From contig JANYHI010000083.1 in the NCBI GenBank assembly GCA_025359125.1, positions 40,100 through 104,099 of the forward strand: DNA of 64,000 nucleotides, in the 5' to 3' direction. Below the pieces are notes generated by a model. It was not told the DNA's origin and made no database searches. It saw nothing but the letters and a program-made list of their open reading frames with translations. How positions within the stretch are numbered: position 1 is the first letter of the stretch; every line of letters starts with the position of its first letter. The position numbers and the translations under genes are program-made. Positions 1 through 9,385 of this stretch are shown here, piece by piece. The DNA is from Cytophagales bacterium (GTDB taxonomy: Bacteria > Bacteroidota > Bacteroidia > Cytophagales > Cyclobacteriaceae).

Positions 1-383
1 TGCAGATCAATTTCATGTCCACCATCAAACTCCATTATCTTTGGGTTTAATTTTAACTTCTGATTCAGCTTTTCCATTTCGTCTATCTTCTCCTTTGTAA
101 TGAATGGATCTTGCCTTCCTATAACCTGAACAATTTCTTTTCCTTTCAAGAGATAATTTCCTTTTTCAAAATTCATATCAGTAGGAAATAAGCCTGCCCA
201 AAGAATACCTTCTGGAGCGATGATGCAAACTTTGTTTTCAGCTAACGATTTAAACTTCTGAATAAAGAATTTACCCAGTTGTCCATATCCATGAAGAACC
301 CACCAAACTTGTTTTGTTTCAGAGTTGATCTCTCCAAGCTTATAGTATTTGGTTTTATAATTGAATTCCAGCTCTTTTTCCAT
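1..383 (-). CDS. alpha/beta-hydrolase (phospholipase/carboxylesterase type), partial, central region missing
   Basis: This gene is absent from the ORF track because it runs off the window edge. The minus frame from the ATG at 383 stays open to position 1 (127 codons). The N-terminal part carries the oxyanion-side motif VLHGYGQ and then APEG. The C-terminal part has LWAGLFPTD and a late GGHEI motif that would hold the catalytic His. In this esterase family about 80 residues, including the GxSxG nucleophile elbow, lie between APEG and the LWAG segment. Here the two are joined directly and in frame, so the catalytic Ser is missing. It starts 12 bases beyond the terminator of the upstream operon, with no visible promoter. 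The product is probably inactive. Family assignment is fairly sure from the flanking motifs; the deletion is inferred from family knowledge. Confidence 0.65.
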   Translation of the reverse strand, partial: MEKELEFNYKTKYYKLGEINSETKQVWWVLHGYGQLGKFFIQKFKSLAENKVCIIAPEGILWAGLFPTDMNFEKGNYLLKGKEIVQVIGRQDPFITKEKIDEMEKLNQKLKLNPKIMEFDGGHEIDL

Positions 384-394
384 AAGCGAAATGT

Positions 395-423
395 CAAAAA
401 AAAAACCTTGCTTTTGGCAAGGT
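395..423 (-). terminator. Rho-independent terminator of the cheR-to-143aa operon
   Basis: On the minus strand a 7-bp stem (ACCTTGC / GCAAGGT) with a 5-base loop is followed directly by a run of nine or more T. It lies just after the stop of the 143-aa secreted protein gene and closes the long minus-strand gene run. Confidence 0.85.
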
Positions 424-444
424 CTCTATTCAAGTTTAAATGAT

Positions 445-876
445 CTATCGTTTGAAACCTAGTGCGCTGCCTCCGCATTTCCCGGTTGAGCCGTCAAAAG
501 TATATTGTATGTAATAGATGCCGGTAGCATTGCAAGGATAAGCTATTGCGGAAATGAATTGACCATTGATTTTACTGGTAGCCACCTTGTTTCTTCCAGA
601 ATCAAATAGCGTAACTACAATTCCATCGGTGGCAGCACCATTTGCACAAAGATTAATCATGTATTGAGTGCCTTTGGTAAAAACGTAGCTGTATTCTACT
701 TTTTCTTTTGCTCCACTCTCGCCATCAACTTTATAGCTTTTCAAGAAATTAAAACCCGATGCTAGTTTAGGAATGCACGCATTGGCAAAATTATCTGGGT
801 TACACTGTCCATTAAGCTTAATCGTGCCAGCACTTAAGATGGATGCAAAGAAGGTTATTAAAAGAGCCTTTTTCAT
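445..876 (-). CDS. small secreted cysteine-containing protein of unknown function
   Basis: 143 aa. A clear N-terminal signal peptide ends near LNGQ, so the product is exported. The mature part has four cysteines (CNPD, ACIP, LCAN, PCNA) plus one near the C-terminus (KCGG), and beta-rich stretches ending in IYYIQYTFDG. This resembles the small pre-peptidase-C-like beta-sandwich modules of Bacteroidota secreted proteins, but I cannot assign a family firmly. It is the last gene of the minus-strand run, 16 bases after the lipoprotein gene and just before a terminator, so it is probably co-expressed with the ABC transporter. Function unknown; it could be a cargo or partner of that transporter. Confidence 0.8.
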   Translation of the reverse strand: MKKALLITFFASILSAGTIKLNGQCNPDNFANACIPKLASGFNFLKSYKVDGESGAKEKVEYSYVFTKGTQYMINLCANGAATDGIVVTLFDSGRNKVATSKINGQFISAIAYPCNATGIYYIQYTFDGSTGKCGGSALGFKR

Positions 877-892
877 ATAGAATTTCGAAATT

Positions 893-1786
893 TTAACCGA
901 TTATTTTGTTTCTAATAATGTTTGTGAGATTCTTAATATTCTCAACATCTTGATTAGTAATATTAATAGTAGTAGTGCTGTTATCTTTAATCATTGCCAC
1001 TCCGTTCACCACTTCCATAGTAGATTCTTTGTAGGTATAAGTAATATTAATCTTATCAAATGCAACCTTCAATGTTTCCATGTCATTCAATAAAGATGCC
1101 ATGTTTGCATCATCCTTGTAAAAAGAAAGAAGCAATACAATTTGTTCCAGAATAATTTTTTGTTCGCCTACTTTTTCCTGTAGTTCTTTATTCTTACTGT
1201 CTTTAGCGGCTACCTGACAAGTTATTTGCATGGCTTCTACCCATCCGCCAACGAGTAAAAGAACACTTAAATTAGCTCTGCTTTGGGTTTGCAAATAGTG
1301 ATTGATGCTATTGAAATTCTGAGTAGTTATCAACAATAAGGAGTCGAGATTTTTGCTATTAGTGGCAAGTCTTCCAATTGTTTCAATATCAAAGAATTGG
1401 CCAATATTTAAACCATCGGCTAGTGACTTGATAGAAGACAGATATTTAATTCCATCCTGATTTTGCTCATAGATATTGGTATATCCCAAATCTGTTCCGT
1501 AAACCCCCAGATTGAGGGCTTTCTTATAATTGCTGTTATACTTAGGCAGATTATCTGATGTATTTAAAAGAGCAGAATTGTACTTAGTGCCGGACTCTTT
1601 TAATAGTACAGAGATCTCCAGAGGGCTTGGTATCTGCTGCAAAATACTGTTAATAACCTCCTCATCAATGGTGGGTCCTGTTTTGGTAGAATCCAAACTG
1701 TTAAGGAATGCTTGTTCATCTGGCTTCTTGCTTGATCCACAGGCAGATAGGAATAGTGCAATTAGTCCAATAGATAAAAGTCTCAT
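893..1786 (-). CDS. predicted lipoprotein of unknown function
   Basis: The track ORF starts at 1828, but its first 14 residues precede a good lipoprotein signal. Starting at the second Met (1786) gives MRLLSIGLIALFLSAC, with lipobox LSAC, so I choose that start (297 aa). The mature protein is mostly alpha-helical, with a Gln/Lys/Glu-rich region, an internal hydrophobic stretch near LSVLLLVGGWVEAM, and repeated TTTINIT-like beta segments near the end. No known domain is recognised. It starts about 60 bases after the stop of the TerB-ABC transporter gene and is probably in the same transcript. An envelope component working with the exporter is an inference from context only. Confidence 0.75.
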   Translation of the reverse strand: MRLLSIGLIALFLSACGSSKKPDEQAFLNSLDSTKTGPTIDEEVINSILQQIPSPLEISVLLKESGTKYNSALLNTSDNLPKYNSNYKKALNLGVYGTDLGYTNIYEQNQDGIKYLSSIKSLADGLNIGQFFDIETIGRLATNSKNLDSLLLITTQNFNSINHYLQTQSRANLSVLLLVGGWVEAMQITCQVAAKDSKNKELQEKVGEQKIILEQIVLLLSFYKDDANMASLLNDMETLKVAFDKINITYTYKESTMEVVNGVAMIKDNSTTTINITNQDVENIKNLTNIIRNKIIG

Positions 1787-1845
1787 AACTATTCTATTAT
1801 TATTTACAAAATTAAGAATTCGATACACGTAACCAAGCCTTCTAT

Positions 1846-4800
1846 TTATCTCTTTTTAAATGGTATTGATACCTTATCGGGGATGCTAAACTTACCAAAA
1901 AAATCAATTAACTTCTTCAGCCATTCATTATAAAGAGAAATGTAAAATAATAAGCCCATCATCCAAATAATAAGCAGGTTAAACCAGAAAGTACTAACAG
2001 TGTTACCCAACAGATTTTTTTCAGGCACAAAGAAAGGTGCTCTGTAATCAAATAAATTCGTAGGCTTGGGCTCTTGAAAGATCGGGTTTATTTGTTGGAT
2101 CAATTTTCCTTCATATTCAAGCAATCGATCTTTTGTATTTACATTTTTTACAAGGTCTGCTAAGCTCTCGTTGTAATAGTTATTCTTTTCATCGTTGATG
2201 TTATGGCCAGCCTTTTCATCAAATGCCATGCGCTTTTCAATCAGCAAAACATTTTCATTATAAATGGTTTGATAATGCTTTTTATAATCTTCGAAGTAGT
2301 TATCGAGAATGCCACCCCTTATTTTACTATAATTCTCTGGCAAGAAATCTTTAGATAAGTCAACTTTTTCAAAACCTGGTTTGTACGGTTCGGCTTTTAA
2401 GCTAGTAATCAAAATATTGAGATTGTATGCCACTAATTTCTTGATGGAATCATTTTTGGATTCGAAATTTTGGAGGACAAATAGATTTCTTCTTTTAAGG
2501 TTATCGTACAGGTAAGCGGCTTTGAAATCTGCCTTGGCTTCTTCGCGTTCATATTTATAATACGTGGCCTCGTATTCATTCGATGTAAACTGATGCGTGG
2601 CCAAGGCTTCGTACGCCCAACGAGAAGCCATAAAGTCTGCCACTACCGGCACTTTTCCTTTTGTAGATATTAGATTATTTAACTTATCGAAATTGAATAG
2701 CAGCCCACTCAAAATCATTTGAGGGATTAACAATAGCGGAATCATTACGTAAACAGTAACTGCCGAATTAAAGGCAGATGAAATATTCAGCCCAAGAATG
2801 TTGGCAAAGCATGAAGTTGTAAAAAGAACAAACCAAAATGCAAATGTCATTCCGTGAATTTCAAGAATGAGATTTCCCAATAACACAAACGTGAATGTTT
2901 GAATGGCCGACATTAAAAATAGAATAGCCAGCTTAGAAAGCAGGTAGCTATTCCAACTTAAATTGAGGAATGATTCTCTCTTTAAAATTTTTCTGTCGCG
3001 AATAATTTCTTCCGCGCTCACCGTTAATCCCATGAAGAGCGCAACGATTATCGACATCAATAAAAAAGCGGGAAAGTTATCATTGAATCTAAAAATGTAT
3101 TCTTTTCCTCCTGGCGCACTTTTGTATTTAATGATGAAAGCAAGAATGGTAGCCAGCAAAGGAGCTTCCAATAAGTTGATGAGTAGATATTGCTTATTGC
3201 TGAGCTTAGAAAGAAAATCTCTTGTAGTGAAAACTGCAATTTGTTTTAGTTTCCCGGGAATATTTAATGTGCTAGGAGGTTCTTCTTTAACATCTTCAAG
3301 GCGATTAATTTTGAAGCGCTCTTTATACATCTCATGCCACTGCGGAGGAGTAACTTTTCTCTTACTGGTAGGCTGACCATATTCATCAACCACTTTTGCC
3401 TCAATAATATTAAAAATTTGTTCTGGGTTTACGTTACCACAGGTCTCGCATTGTCCGCGATTGCTATCAACCTGATGAGTTGCTTTCTTGAAATAAGTAA
3501 CGGCTTCCACAGGGCTACCATAGTAGGAGGGAAACCCGCCAGTATCCATGATTACCATCTTATCAAACATTTTGTAAATATCTGATGAAGGTTGATGGAT
3601 AACCACAAAAATTAATTTGCCTTTTAAGGATAATTCTTTTAGGAGGTCAATAACATTTTCTGAATCTCTGGATGAAAGACCTGATGTGGGTTCATCTAAG
3701 AAGAGAATTGCTGGCTCACGAATTAATTCTAGTGCTATATTTAATCTTTTGCGCTGCCCACCACTTATTTTTTTATCGAGTACACTTCCTACCGTTAAAT
3801 CTTTGCGCTGATCCAGCCCCAGATTTTCTAGTGTGGCCATTACCCGCTCGTGCAGTTGTTGTTCTGAAAAATCTGCAAAGCAAAGTTTAGCGTTGTAATA
3901 TAAGTTTTGATAGACAGTAAGTTCTTCAATCAACAAATCATCTTGCGATACAAAACCAATTACGCCTTGAATTTTATCTTTTTGAGTGTTGATATCAAAT
4001 CCATTAATCAGAATTTCGCCTTGCGATGGTTTCTCTAAACCAGCAAGCGTAAGTAGAAGAGTGGTTTTACCTGCTCCACTGGCACCCATAATTCCAATTA
4101 GTTTGCCAGGCCCTTCAGCAATGAACACATCGCGCAATCCTATCGCCCCATTCGGAAATTTAAACTCTTTAACATTGGCGTTGAATGATAACTTAGTTGT
4201 CTTAATCTCCTCATTGAAGTGGGCAACTAAATCGCTATAGTAGAGTGCATCACCAGCCTGAGTTTTAATAGTGCTTCCATGCGAGAAGAGGTAAACACGA
4301 TTGGGCTGAATGATGAATCCATTTAGGATATTGGCTTCTTCGCCTAAATATTTTGTGAAATACATTTCAACGCTACTCACCCTCATAAAAATAAGGTTGC
4401 CTGTTATATGGCCATGAGTATGTTTTTGAAGTTCTGTGGATTTCTGTTGAGAAGAATTGAGAATAAGAATGTCTTTAAAATTCAAGTCTTCAACTTTCTC
4501 TGACGTAATAAATGATTCAATGATTTTGTACTCTTCCTGACCGATATTAAAAACAGTAGAGACTGTATTGATAATTTCAATTCGTTGAGGTGTAAAATTT
4601 TTATCTGAACCAACCAGCTCTAATAATTTGATGAGAACTACTACTTTTTGCTTTTGAGTAAGGGTCTTATTTATTTTTTTACAGATACCGAGTGTCTTAA
4701 CAGAATCTTTTACGGAAGTGAGTTTATTTTTTTCATCTCCGGCACTTTGCTTATTGTATCCAGAAAACTCATCGTAAAGCTCTAAGTATTCTTTAATTGA

Positions 4801-4926
4801 ATCTTGATCTAATTCTGTTTGGAAGAAATTGATGACAAACTGGCGCTCATTGACTGTTACACCACCATCTTGTTTGGTGATAATAGCAAATAACTGCGTT
4901 AGCGCCTTTAGAATTTCTTCACTCAT
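1846..4926 (-). CDS. TerB-like domain fused to ABCG-type ABC transporter (ATPase plus permease)
   Basis: 1026 aa. Residues ~1-145 look like a TerB (tellurite resistance B-like) helical domain. Residues ~165-260 form a small beta-rich module. The ABC ATPase (~265-500) has Walker A GASGAGKTT, signature SGGQRKRL and Walker B LFLDEPTSG. A CETCGN pair follows in the linker. An ABC-2 type permease begins near residue 590, with a large soluble loop (~790-960) before the last membrane helix near the C-terminus. The order ATPase then permease in one chain is that of the ABCG/White half-transporters, so it would work as a dimer in the inner membrane. The substrate is unknown. It lies 39 bases downstream of siaC in the same run. 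The TerB front end could receive the signal from the neighbouring phosphatase/kinase switch; that is inference. Confidence 0.85.
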   Translation of the reverse strand: MSEEILKALTQLFAIITKQDGGVTVNERQFVINFFQTELDQDSIKEYLELYDEFSGYNKQSAGDEKNKLTSVKDSVKTLGICKKINKTLTQKQKVVVLIKLLELVGSDKNFTPQRIEIINTVSTVFNIGQEEYKIIESFITSEKVEDLNFKDILILNSSQQKSTELQKHTHGHITGNLIFMRVSSVEMYFTKYLGEEANILNGFIIQPNRVYLFSHGSTIKTQAGDALYYSDLVAHFNEEIKTTKLSFNANVKEFKFPNGAIGLRDVFIAEGPGKLIGIMGASGAGKTTLLLTLAGLEKPSQGEILINGFDINTQKDKIQGVIGFVSQDDLLIEELTVYQNLYYNAKLCFADFSEQQLHERVMATLENLGLDQRKDLTVGSVLDKKISGGQRKRLNIALELIREPAILFLDEPTSGLSSRDSENVIDLLKELSLKGKLIFVVIHQPSSDIYKMFDKMVIMDTGGFPSYYGSPVEAVTYFKKATHQVDSNRGQCETCGNVNPEQIFNIIEAKVVDEYGQPTSKRKVTPPQWHEMYKERFKINRLEDVKEEPPSTLNIPGKLKQIAVFTTRDFLSKLSNKQYLLINLLEAPLLATILAFIIKYKSAPGGKEYIFRFNDNFPAFLLMSIIVALFMGLTVSAEEIIRDRKILKRESFLNLSWNSYLLSKLAILFLMSAIQTFTFVLLGNLILEIHGMTFAFWFVLFTTSCFANILGLNISSAFNSAVTVYVMIPLLLIPQMILSGLLFNFDKLNNLISTKGKVPVVADFMASRWAYEALATHQFTSNEYEATYYKYEREEAKADFKAAYLYDNLKRRNLFVLQNFESKNDSIKKLVAYNLNILITSLKAEPYKPGFEKVDLSKDFLPENYSKIRGGILDNYFEDYKKHYQTIYNENVLLIEKRMAFDEKAGHNINDEKNNYYNESLADLVKNVNTKDRLLEYEGKLIQQINPIFQEPKPTNLFDYRAPFFVPEKNLLGNTVSTFWFNLLIIWMMGLLFYISLYNEWLKKLIDFFGKFSIPDKVSIPFKKR

Positions 4927-4934
4927 TCTGCGAG

Positions 4935-4972
4935 AAGTTAATTGCTAATAACTGTTAACGGGTAACTAGTAA
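4935..4972 (-). repeat. intergenic TTAxTAGTTACxCGTT-type sequence
   Basis: On the minus strand the gap between siaC and the ABC transporter reads TTACTAGTTACCCGTTAA followed by more alternating AACT/AGTT sequence, and includes the siaC stop codon. A closely similar string, TTATTAGTTACTCGTTGA, occurs between sdhA and sdhB (44229-44250). Confidence 0.4.
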
Positions 4973-5328
4973 GTTTTGAATTCGAACGGAATCTCTACCA
5001 ATTCAGAAAACTCTTGGCCTGCTTCTTCCATATCTTCATCATCATCATGAAAATACCAGATTACTTTCACGCCTTTGATTTCTTCGAGGGCAGAAAGCAC
5101 GTCTAATATCAATTTAGAAGAAGCGGTGTTAAAATATTCTAGTTTAAAAGCAAATTCAGTGGCAGGATTAGCTGCTGTGGCATATGTGTTTATCCACTCA
5201 ATCACTGGCTTATAAAACTCAGCTGAGTCTTCTGGCAAAGAGCGGCCACTGATTTCAAAAATTCCATTCTTTTTGTCAAGTAAAATGGTGGGTGTATCTT
5301 CAGTTCCTTTAAGATTTAAGATTTCCAT
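4966..5328 (-). CDS. siaC: SiaC-family regulatory phosphoprotein (DUF1987)
   Basis: 120 aa, the usual length for this family. The start has the family's LxGTExTPTI pattern, then GxFEISGRSLPEDS, which in known SiaC contains the Ser/Thr that is phosphorylated by SiaB. The fold is the STAS-like anti-sigma-antagonist type. In Pseudomonas, SiaC is phosphorylated by the SiaB kinase and dephosphorylated by the SiaA phosphatase, and unphosphorylated SiaC activates the diguanylate cyclase SiaD. Here siaB and a SiaA-like phosphatase are directly upstream, but no GGDEF protein is in the window; the next gene is an ABC transporter. So the output partner may differ. Family call is confident; the gene symbol is by analogy. 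Confidence 0.85.
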   Translation of the reverse strand: MEILNLKGTEDTPTILLDKKNGIFEISGRSLPEDSAEFYKPVIEWINTYATAANPATEFAFKLEYFNTASSKLILDVLSALEEIKGVKVIWYFHDDDEDMEEAGQEFSELVEIPFEFKTY

Positions 5329-5352
5329 GATGGTTCAGTTTTATTTTATTAA

Positions 5353-5907
5353 TTATTCTTTTTCACGAGAGATATTTACTTTCAAGCAGAAAAAATCGTA
5401 CTCAGCGTCCATGCTGCTGAATGAGAATTCTAATTTCTCCCCCGATTTTCTGGCCATATCAACAAAGCCTAAACCGGCACCTCCCTTTTCAGAAATTTGC
5501 GTGTTCTTAATAATGTCTTTATACATTTCTTTGAGTCCCTCTTTGTCTTTGGAGTTCAGATCTTCTAGATTTTTAGTAAGCCCTGCAACTTTTGATTTAG
5601 GAATTGGATTGCCTGTCATTACGCAATAGCGTTTATCATCTTTGCTGATCATAAAGATGGCGCTTTTGCTTACGAGAGATCCAGCCTGTAATCCTTGTTC
5701 GCTGCTGTGCTTCACAATATTTTGTAATGCCTCAACCATTACGTTAAAAACCTTACGCTTAGTGCCTGAATCTTCGCCAGAAGAATCGAGGTTACGCTCG
5801 GCCATTGACAGAATAGATTTGGTAGTTTCTTGCGTGAAATCGCCATCGTATACCAAGATCAGTTTCTGGGACATCATGGTCCGGTGCAGTTCGTAGATAT
5901 AATTCAT
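5353..5907 (-). CDS. siaB: SiaB-family protein kinase
   Basis: 184 aa. It has the GHKL-like layout of SiaB kinases: an N-terminal helix, VEALQNIVKHSSE as the N-box region, a glycine-rich segment GGAGLGFVDMARKSG as the ATP lid, and a final beta strand pair. It should phosphorylate the SiaC protein encoded 24 bases downstream. The gap to the phosphatase gene upstream is 97 bases, the widest in this run, so a second promoter there is possible, although I found no good match. A plain histidine kinase is unlikely because there is no HisKA domain. Confidence 0.82.
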   Translation of the reverse strand: MNYIYELHRTMMSQKLILVYDGDFTQETTKSILSMAERNLDSSGEDSGTKRKVFNVMVEALQNIVKHSSEQGLQAGSLVSKSAIFMISKDDKRYCVMTGNPIPKSKVAGLTKNLEDLNSKDKEGLKEMYKDIIKNTQISEKGGAGLGFVDMARKSGEKLEFSFSSMDAEYDFFCLKVNISREKE

Positions 5908-6005
5908 TGCTTTATTGTTTGGGTTCCGAATTTATGAGTTTTAAGCTAAAGTATCCTATTAATTTGATGTGTAATTAGCAATTAAGAAACGATTCTTCAA
6001 ATGTT

Positions 6006-9000
6006 TTAGAGTTTAATACCGATTAATAATACGTCATCTGTCTGTTTGTGGTCTGCCTTCCAGCCTTCCCACTCGGCATCAAATACCTGCGCAGCTTCTA
6101 CCATTGGTTTGGTATGTACTCGTTCAATAATCTCTCTCGTTTTCTTAGGGCCAAACTTTCGTACCTCTGGGCCTCCGAACTGATCAGGGAAACCATCTGA
6201 GCTAAAGTAAAAGGAGTCTCCTTTGGCAAGCTCAAGGCGCGTTGTTGTGAAGTTGGTTTGGTTTTTAAAAATGCCACCACCAATCGGGAATTTATTTCCT
6301 TTCACCTCTTCCATCATCCCGCTCTTCATGATATACAAAGGTCGATGTGCTCCCGCATACTCAACTGTTTTAGTTTCTGTGTTGATGCGGCAAAGCGCAA
6401 TGTCCATTCCGTCTTTAGTGGCCGAATCTTCCTGATCTTGGCGAAGTGTTTGAGTTACGCCTTCATCTAATAAGTCAAGTATTTTTCCGGGCTCCGTAAT
6501 CTTTCTGCTTCGAACAATATCATTCAATAAGAAGTATCCGATCAACGAAAGTAGAGCGCCTGGAACTCCGTGCCCAGTGCAGTCTACGGCAGCTATGAAA
6601 ATATCATTCTTAATTTGAACAAACCATGGAAAGTCTCCACTTACCACATCTCTGGGTTTGTATAAAATGAAGGAGTCCGGTAAAGCTTTGTTGATCAATC
6701 TTGTATTTGGAAGAATAGCATTTTGAATTCTTTTTGCGTAGTTGATGGAATCGTTGATCTTCTTATTCTTATTCTGAATTTCAAGTTCAATCTCTTTTCG
6801 CTCTGTAATATCATGAGAAACTACCAATACAGATTCAATGTTTTCCTGATCATCATATTCAGGAATTGCATTCACCTGCATTACTCGCTGTCCTAATTCA
6901 GAAGGGAAATCCATCTCTACCGAAACCTTATCATTCGTGTTATTTACTTGCTCCACAATAGATAGCCATTGATCTAAAATGATGGTATCCAAATCTGCTT
7001 CTTTGACTTTTTTATTGATGAAGCGCTCTGGTGATTTTCCGGTATAAGATTCAATAGTAGGGTTGATATAGGAAATAGAATCGTGCTCGAGACGGGTAAT
7101 GATATCTAGAGAGTTTTCAGATAACGCCTGCATCTTACTGCGCATCCGCTGCTCTTGCTCGGCCAATCTTCGTTCTGTAATATCGCGTGAGTTGAGAATA
7201 AATCCATGAATGGCAGGATTGGACATGAAGTTAGTTCCTGTAGCTTCCAACCAGATGTAACGATCGTCTTTCGTTTTATACTCAAGCTGCACGGTCATTT
7301 TTTCATTAGGATGAGAGCGCAAGAAGTCAAATAATCCTTTTGCTACTTCCAGGCTATTAGGGTGTACACGATCTAAATCGCTTTGGCCTTGTAATTCTTT
7401 TTGGTTGTACCCTAAAATGGTTTCTACAGAAGGAGAGATGTATCTGATTTTGCCGTCTTCTTCATAAATGGTAATAACCTCAGAAGCGTTTTCCAGCAAT
7501 AGCTGCATTCTGTTTTGTGTGCGGTTAACTTCTTCAATTTGCTCTTCTAACTTAATGTTTGAGCGTTGTAATTCTTCTTGTGTGGCACGCATCTCTTCCG
7601 CATTTTGGCGCAACACTTCTTGTTTTTCGGTAAGTTCGGCACTCAATGCTTGAGATTCTCCCAATAGTTTACGAGTGCGTTCATTTACTTTTATGTTAAA
7701 GATGGTACGCGCCAGAATCACACTTAGTTCTTGCACAAACTTTACTTGCGATGAGTCGAATTTTTTTAATCCTGCTAACTCTACAACTCCATAAACTTCT
7801 TCGTTAGTAATGAGTGGTACAATAAGTATGCAATTGGGCTTTTGGTCTCCTAAAATACCTGAGGTAAGTGTTACATATTCATCCGGTATTTCAGTCCTCA
7901 GAACATAATCTTTCTCGGCTGCCGCTTGCCCTACCAATCCTTCGGCAAACCGGAATGAATTCTTTAAGTATTTTTTTCGACTGTATGCAAAGCTAGCTCT
8001 CAATTCAATCAGCTTTACTTTATCATCATTTACCACATAAAATGCACCTTGCACAGCGTTTATTTTTTCGATGATGAATTGGATAATATCATCTCCAAGT
8101 CCATCGATAGTATCATGTAGCCTTAATATTTCAGCAACTTCTGCCACACCTCTCACAATCCAGTTGCGTTCTTTATCTCTGCGTTCGTTTTCAATCAGAT
8201 TTTCGCGCATGTTCAACAGCGCTAACCCAAGCGTATCATTTTCGCTGGCAGGTTTATAGGCTGCATTAAATTTACCTTCGCCTACTAATCTTGCAAACTG
8301 CGCACTTCCTTTCAAGGTTTGAACTAACCCGTCAACCTTATTGGCCATCTGACCAAATTCATCGCTGCTGGTAGCTTCAACTTTGTCTGGTAAAATTCCA
8401 TTAGATACCATTTCTAATGTATCTCTCATGGTATGAAGCGGCTGAGTTAGGGAACGTGCAAAAAGAGACGCTGCTCCAAAGGCAATTAGGATGATGGCTA
8501 ATCCGCTAAACAGATAGATTCTTTTCAAATCGCTTCCCTGACTGTTAAGCTCATCAGTATCCATTTTAACAATTAATGCCCAAGGTGCTTGACTGATTTT
8601 TCTATAGGCAGCTATAACTTCTTTTTTTCTGTAGTCCTTGCCTGTGGCCAATCCATTTTTTCCCTCTAGAGCTAAATTAATTTCGTGTACTTCTTTGCTA
8701 TCCTTCTCAAAGAATTTTAAAAAAGCCCCGGGATCATTGCGGAGTGGACTTGCCAAGATTACTTTTTGAGTAGTTTGATCAATCAGTCCGATAAATGCCT
8801 CGCCCGTATTGCCCAAACCGATTGGATCTTCGAGCGATTTATAAATGGATGATAAGTTGATTGTGAAAATAATGATGTGGTTGTGAGCAGGTGCGCCTAC
8901 ATAAACGAAATAGCTCTTATCTATTTTCTTAACTGTGCTGAAGTAAAGTTTGCTTGCTGCATTTGAGAGGAAGGCTCCATCGGGATCAGCAAAATGCCCC

Positions 9001-9365
9001 ATGGTTTTATTGGATGAGTTTGCTCGTATCTCAGCTTGTTGATTGATGATTGTTATCTCGTTTAACTTGAATTCATCTTTTATTTTAGAAAGACTTGCTG
9101 CTAGTGAATCGGGAGAATTAGTTAACAATTTTTTAAACTCATCTGAATTTTGAAAGAATGAAATTGTGGAGCCAATATGATTGAGATAGGAATTGATTTG
9201 CGCTGCTCGGTTGTCTGCAATCACAGACAGATTGACACCCAACTTTTCTTTTGCAGCATTTTCATTAATATGAAAAGTGAAGAGAGAAATAAGGAGTACT
9301 GTAACCAATGAAATGATTACAATTAACCCAGTAATCTTAGTGCTTATTTTTATATTCTTAAACAT
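6006..9365 (-). CDS. multidomain sensor SpoIIE-type (PP2C) phosphatase with HAMP, GAF and two PAS domains
   Basis: 1119 aa. Membrane helix at ~13-31, a large extracytoplasmic sensor (~32-280), a second helix at ~283-300, then HAMP (~305-355), GAF (~400-560), a coiled coil (~570-640), two PAS domains (~645-885) and a C-terminal SpoIIE/PP2C phosphatase (~920-1119). The phosphatase shows VVSGDF, AAVDCTGHGVPGAL and SSDGFPDQFGG, so the metal-binding acidic residues are present. In this family the first motif is usually GDFYWF; here it is GDFPWF. It is the likely SiaA equivalent, dephosphorylating the SiaC-like protein in response to an external signal. The HAMP/coiled-coil part resembles chemoreceptors, and cheB and cheR lie just upstream, so methylation is conceivable. 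Confidence 0.9.
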   Translation of the reverse strand: MFKNIKISTKITGLIVIISLVTVLLISLFTFHINENAAKEKLGVNLSVIADNRAAQINSYLNHIGSTISFFQNSDEFKKLLTNSPDSLAASLSKIKDEFKLNEITIINQQAEIRANSSNKTMGHFADPDGAFLSNAASKLYFSTVKKIDKSYFVYVGAPAHNHIIIFTINLSSIYKSLEDPIGLGNTGEAFIGLIDQTTQKVILASPLRNDPGAFLKFFEKDSKEVHEINLALEGKNGLATGKDYRKKEVIAAYRKISQAPWALIVKMDTDELNSQGSDLKRIYLFSGLAIILIAFGAASLFARSLTQPLHTMRDTLEMVSNGILPDKVEATSSDEFGQMANKVDGLVQTLKGSAQFARLVGEGKFNAAYKPASENDTLGLALLNMRENLIENERRDKERNWIVRGVAEVAEILRLHDTIDGLGDDIIQFIIEKINAVQGAFYVVNDDKVKLIELRASFAYSRKKYLKNSFRFAEGLVGQAAAEKDYVLRTEIPDEYVTLTSGILGDQKPNCILIVPLITNEEVYGVVELAGLKKFDSSQVKFVQELSVILARTIFNIKVNERTRKLLGESQALSAELTEKQEVLRQNAEEMRATQEELQRSNIKLEEQIEEVNRTQNRMQLLLENASEVITIYEEDGKIRYISPSVETILGYNQKELQGQSDLDRVHPNSLEVAKGLFDFLRSHPNEKMTVQLEYKTKDDRYIWLEATGTNFMSNPAIHGFILNSRDITERRLAEQEQRMRSKMQALSENSLDIITRLEHDSISYINPTIESYTGKSPERFINKKVKEADLDTIILDQWLSIVEQVNNTNDKVSVEMDFPSELGQRVMQVNAIPEYDDQENIESVLVVSHDITERKEIELEIQNKNKKINDSINYAKRIQNAILPNTRLINKALPDSFILYKPRDVVSGDFPWFVQIKNDIFIAAVDCTGHGVPGALLSLIGYFLLNDIVRSRKITEPGKILDLLDEGVTQTLRQDQEDSATKDGMDIALCRINTETKTVEYAGAHRPLYIMKSGMMEEVKGNKFPIGGGIFKNQTNFTTTRLELAKGDSFYFSSDGFPDQFGGPEVRKFGPKKTREIIERVHTKPMVEAAQVFDAEWEGWKADHKQTDDVLLIGIKL

Positions 9366-9385
9366 GCTATTTCGGCATTATTTGT

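Noticed and set aside
242-478. 78-aa ORF on the minus strand
   Set aside because: Overlaps the better frame of the hydrolase gene and spans its terminator; sequence has no domain.
1530-1832. 100-aa plus-strand ORF
   Set aside because: Antisense to the lipoprotein gene; no signal or domain.
2963-4240. Several plus-strand ORFs
   Set aside because: Antisense shadows of the TerB-ABC transporter gene.
6098-8259. Several 60-70-aa ORFs
   Set aside because: Other-frame or antisense shadows inside the phosphatase gene.
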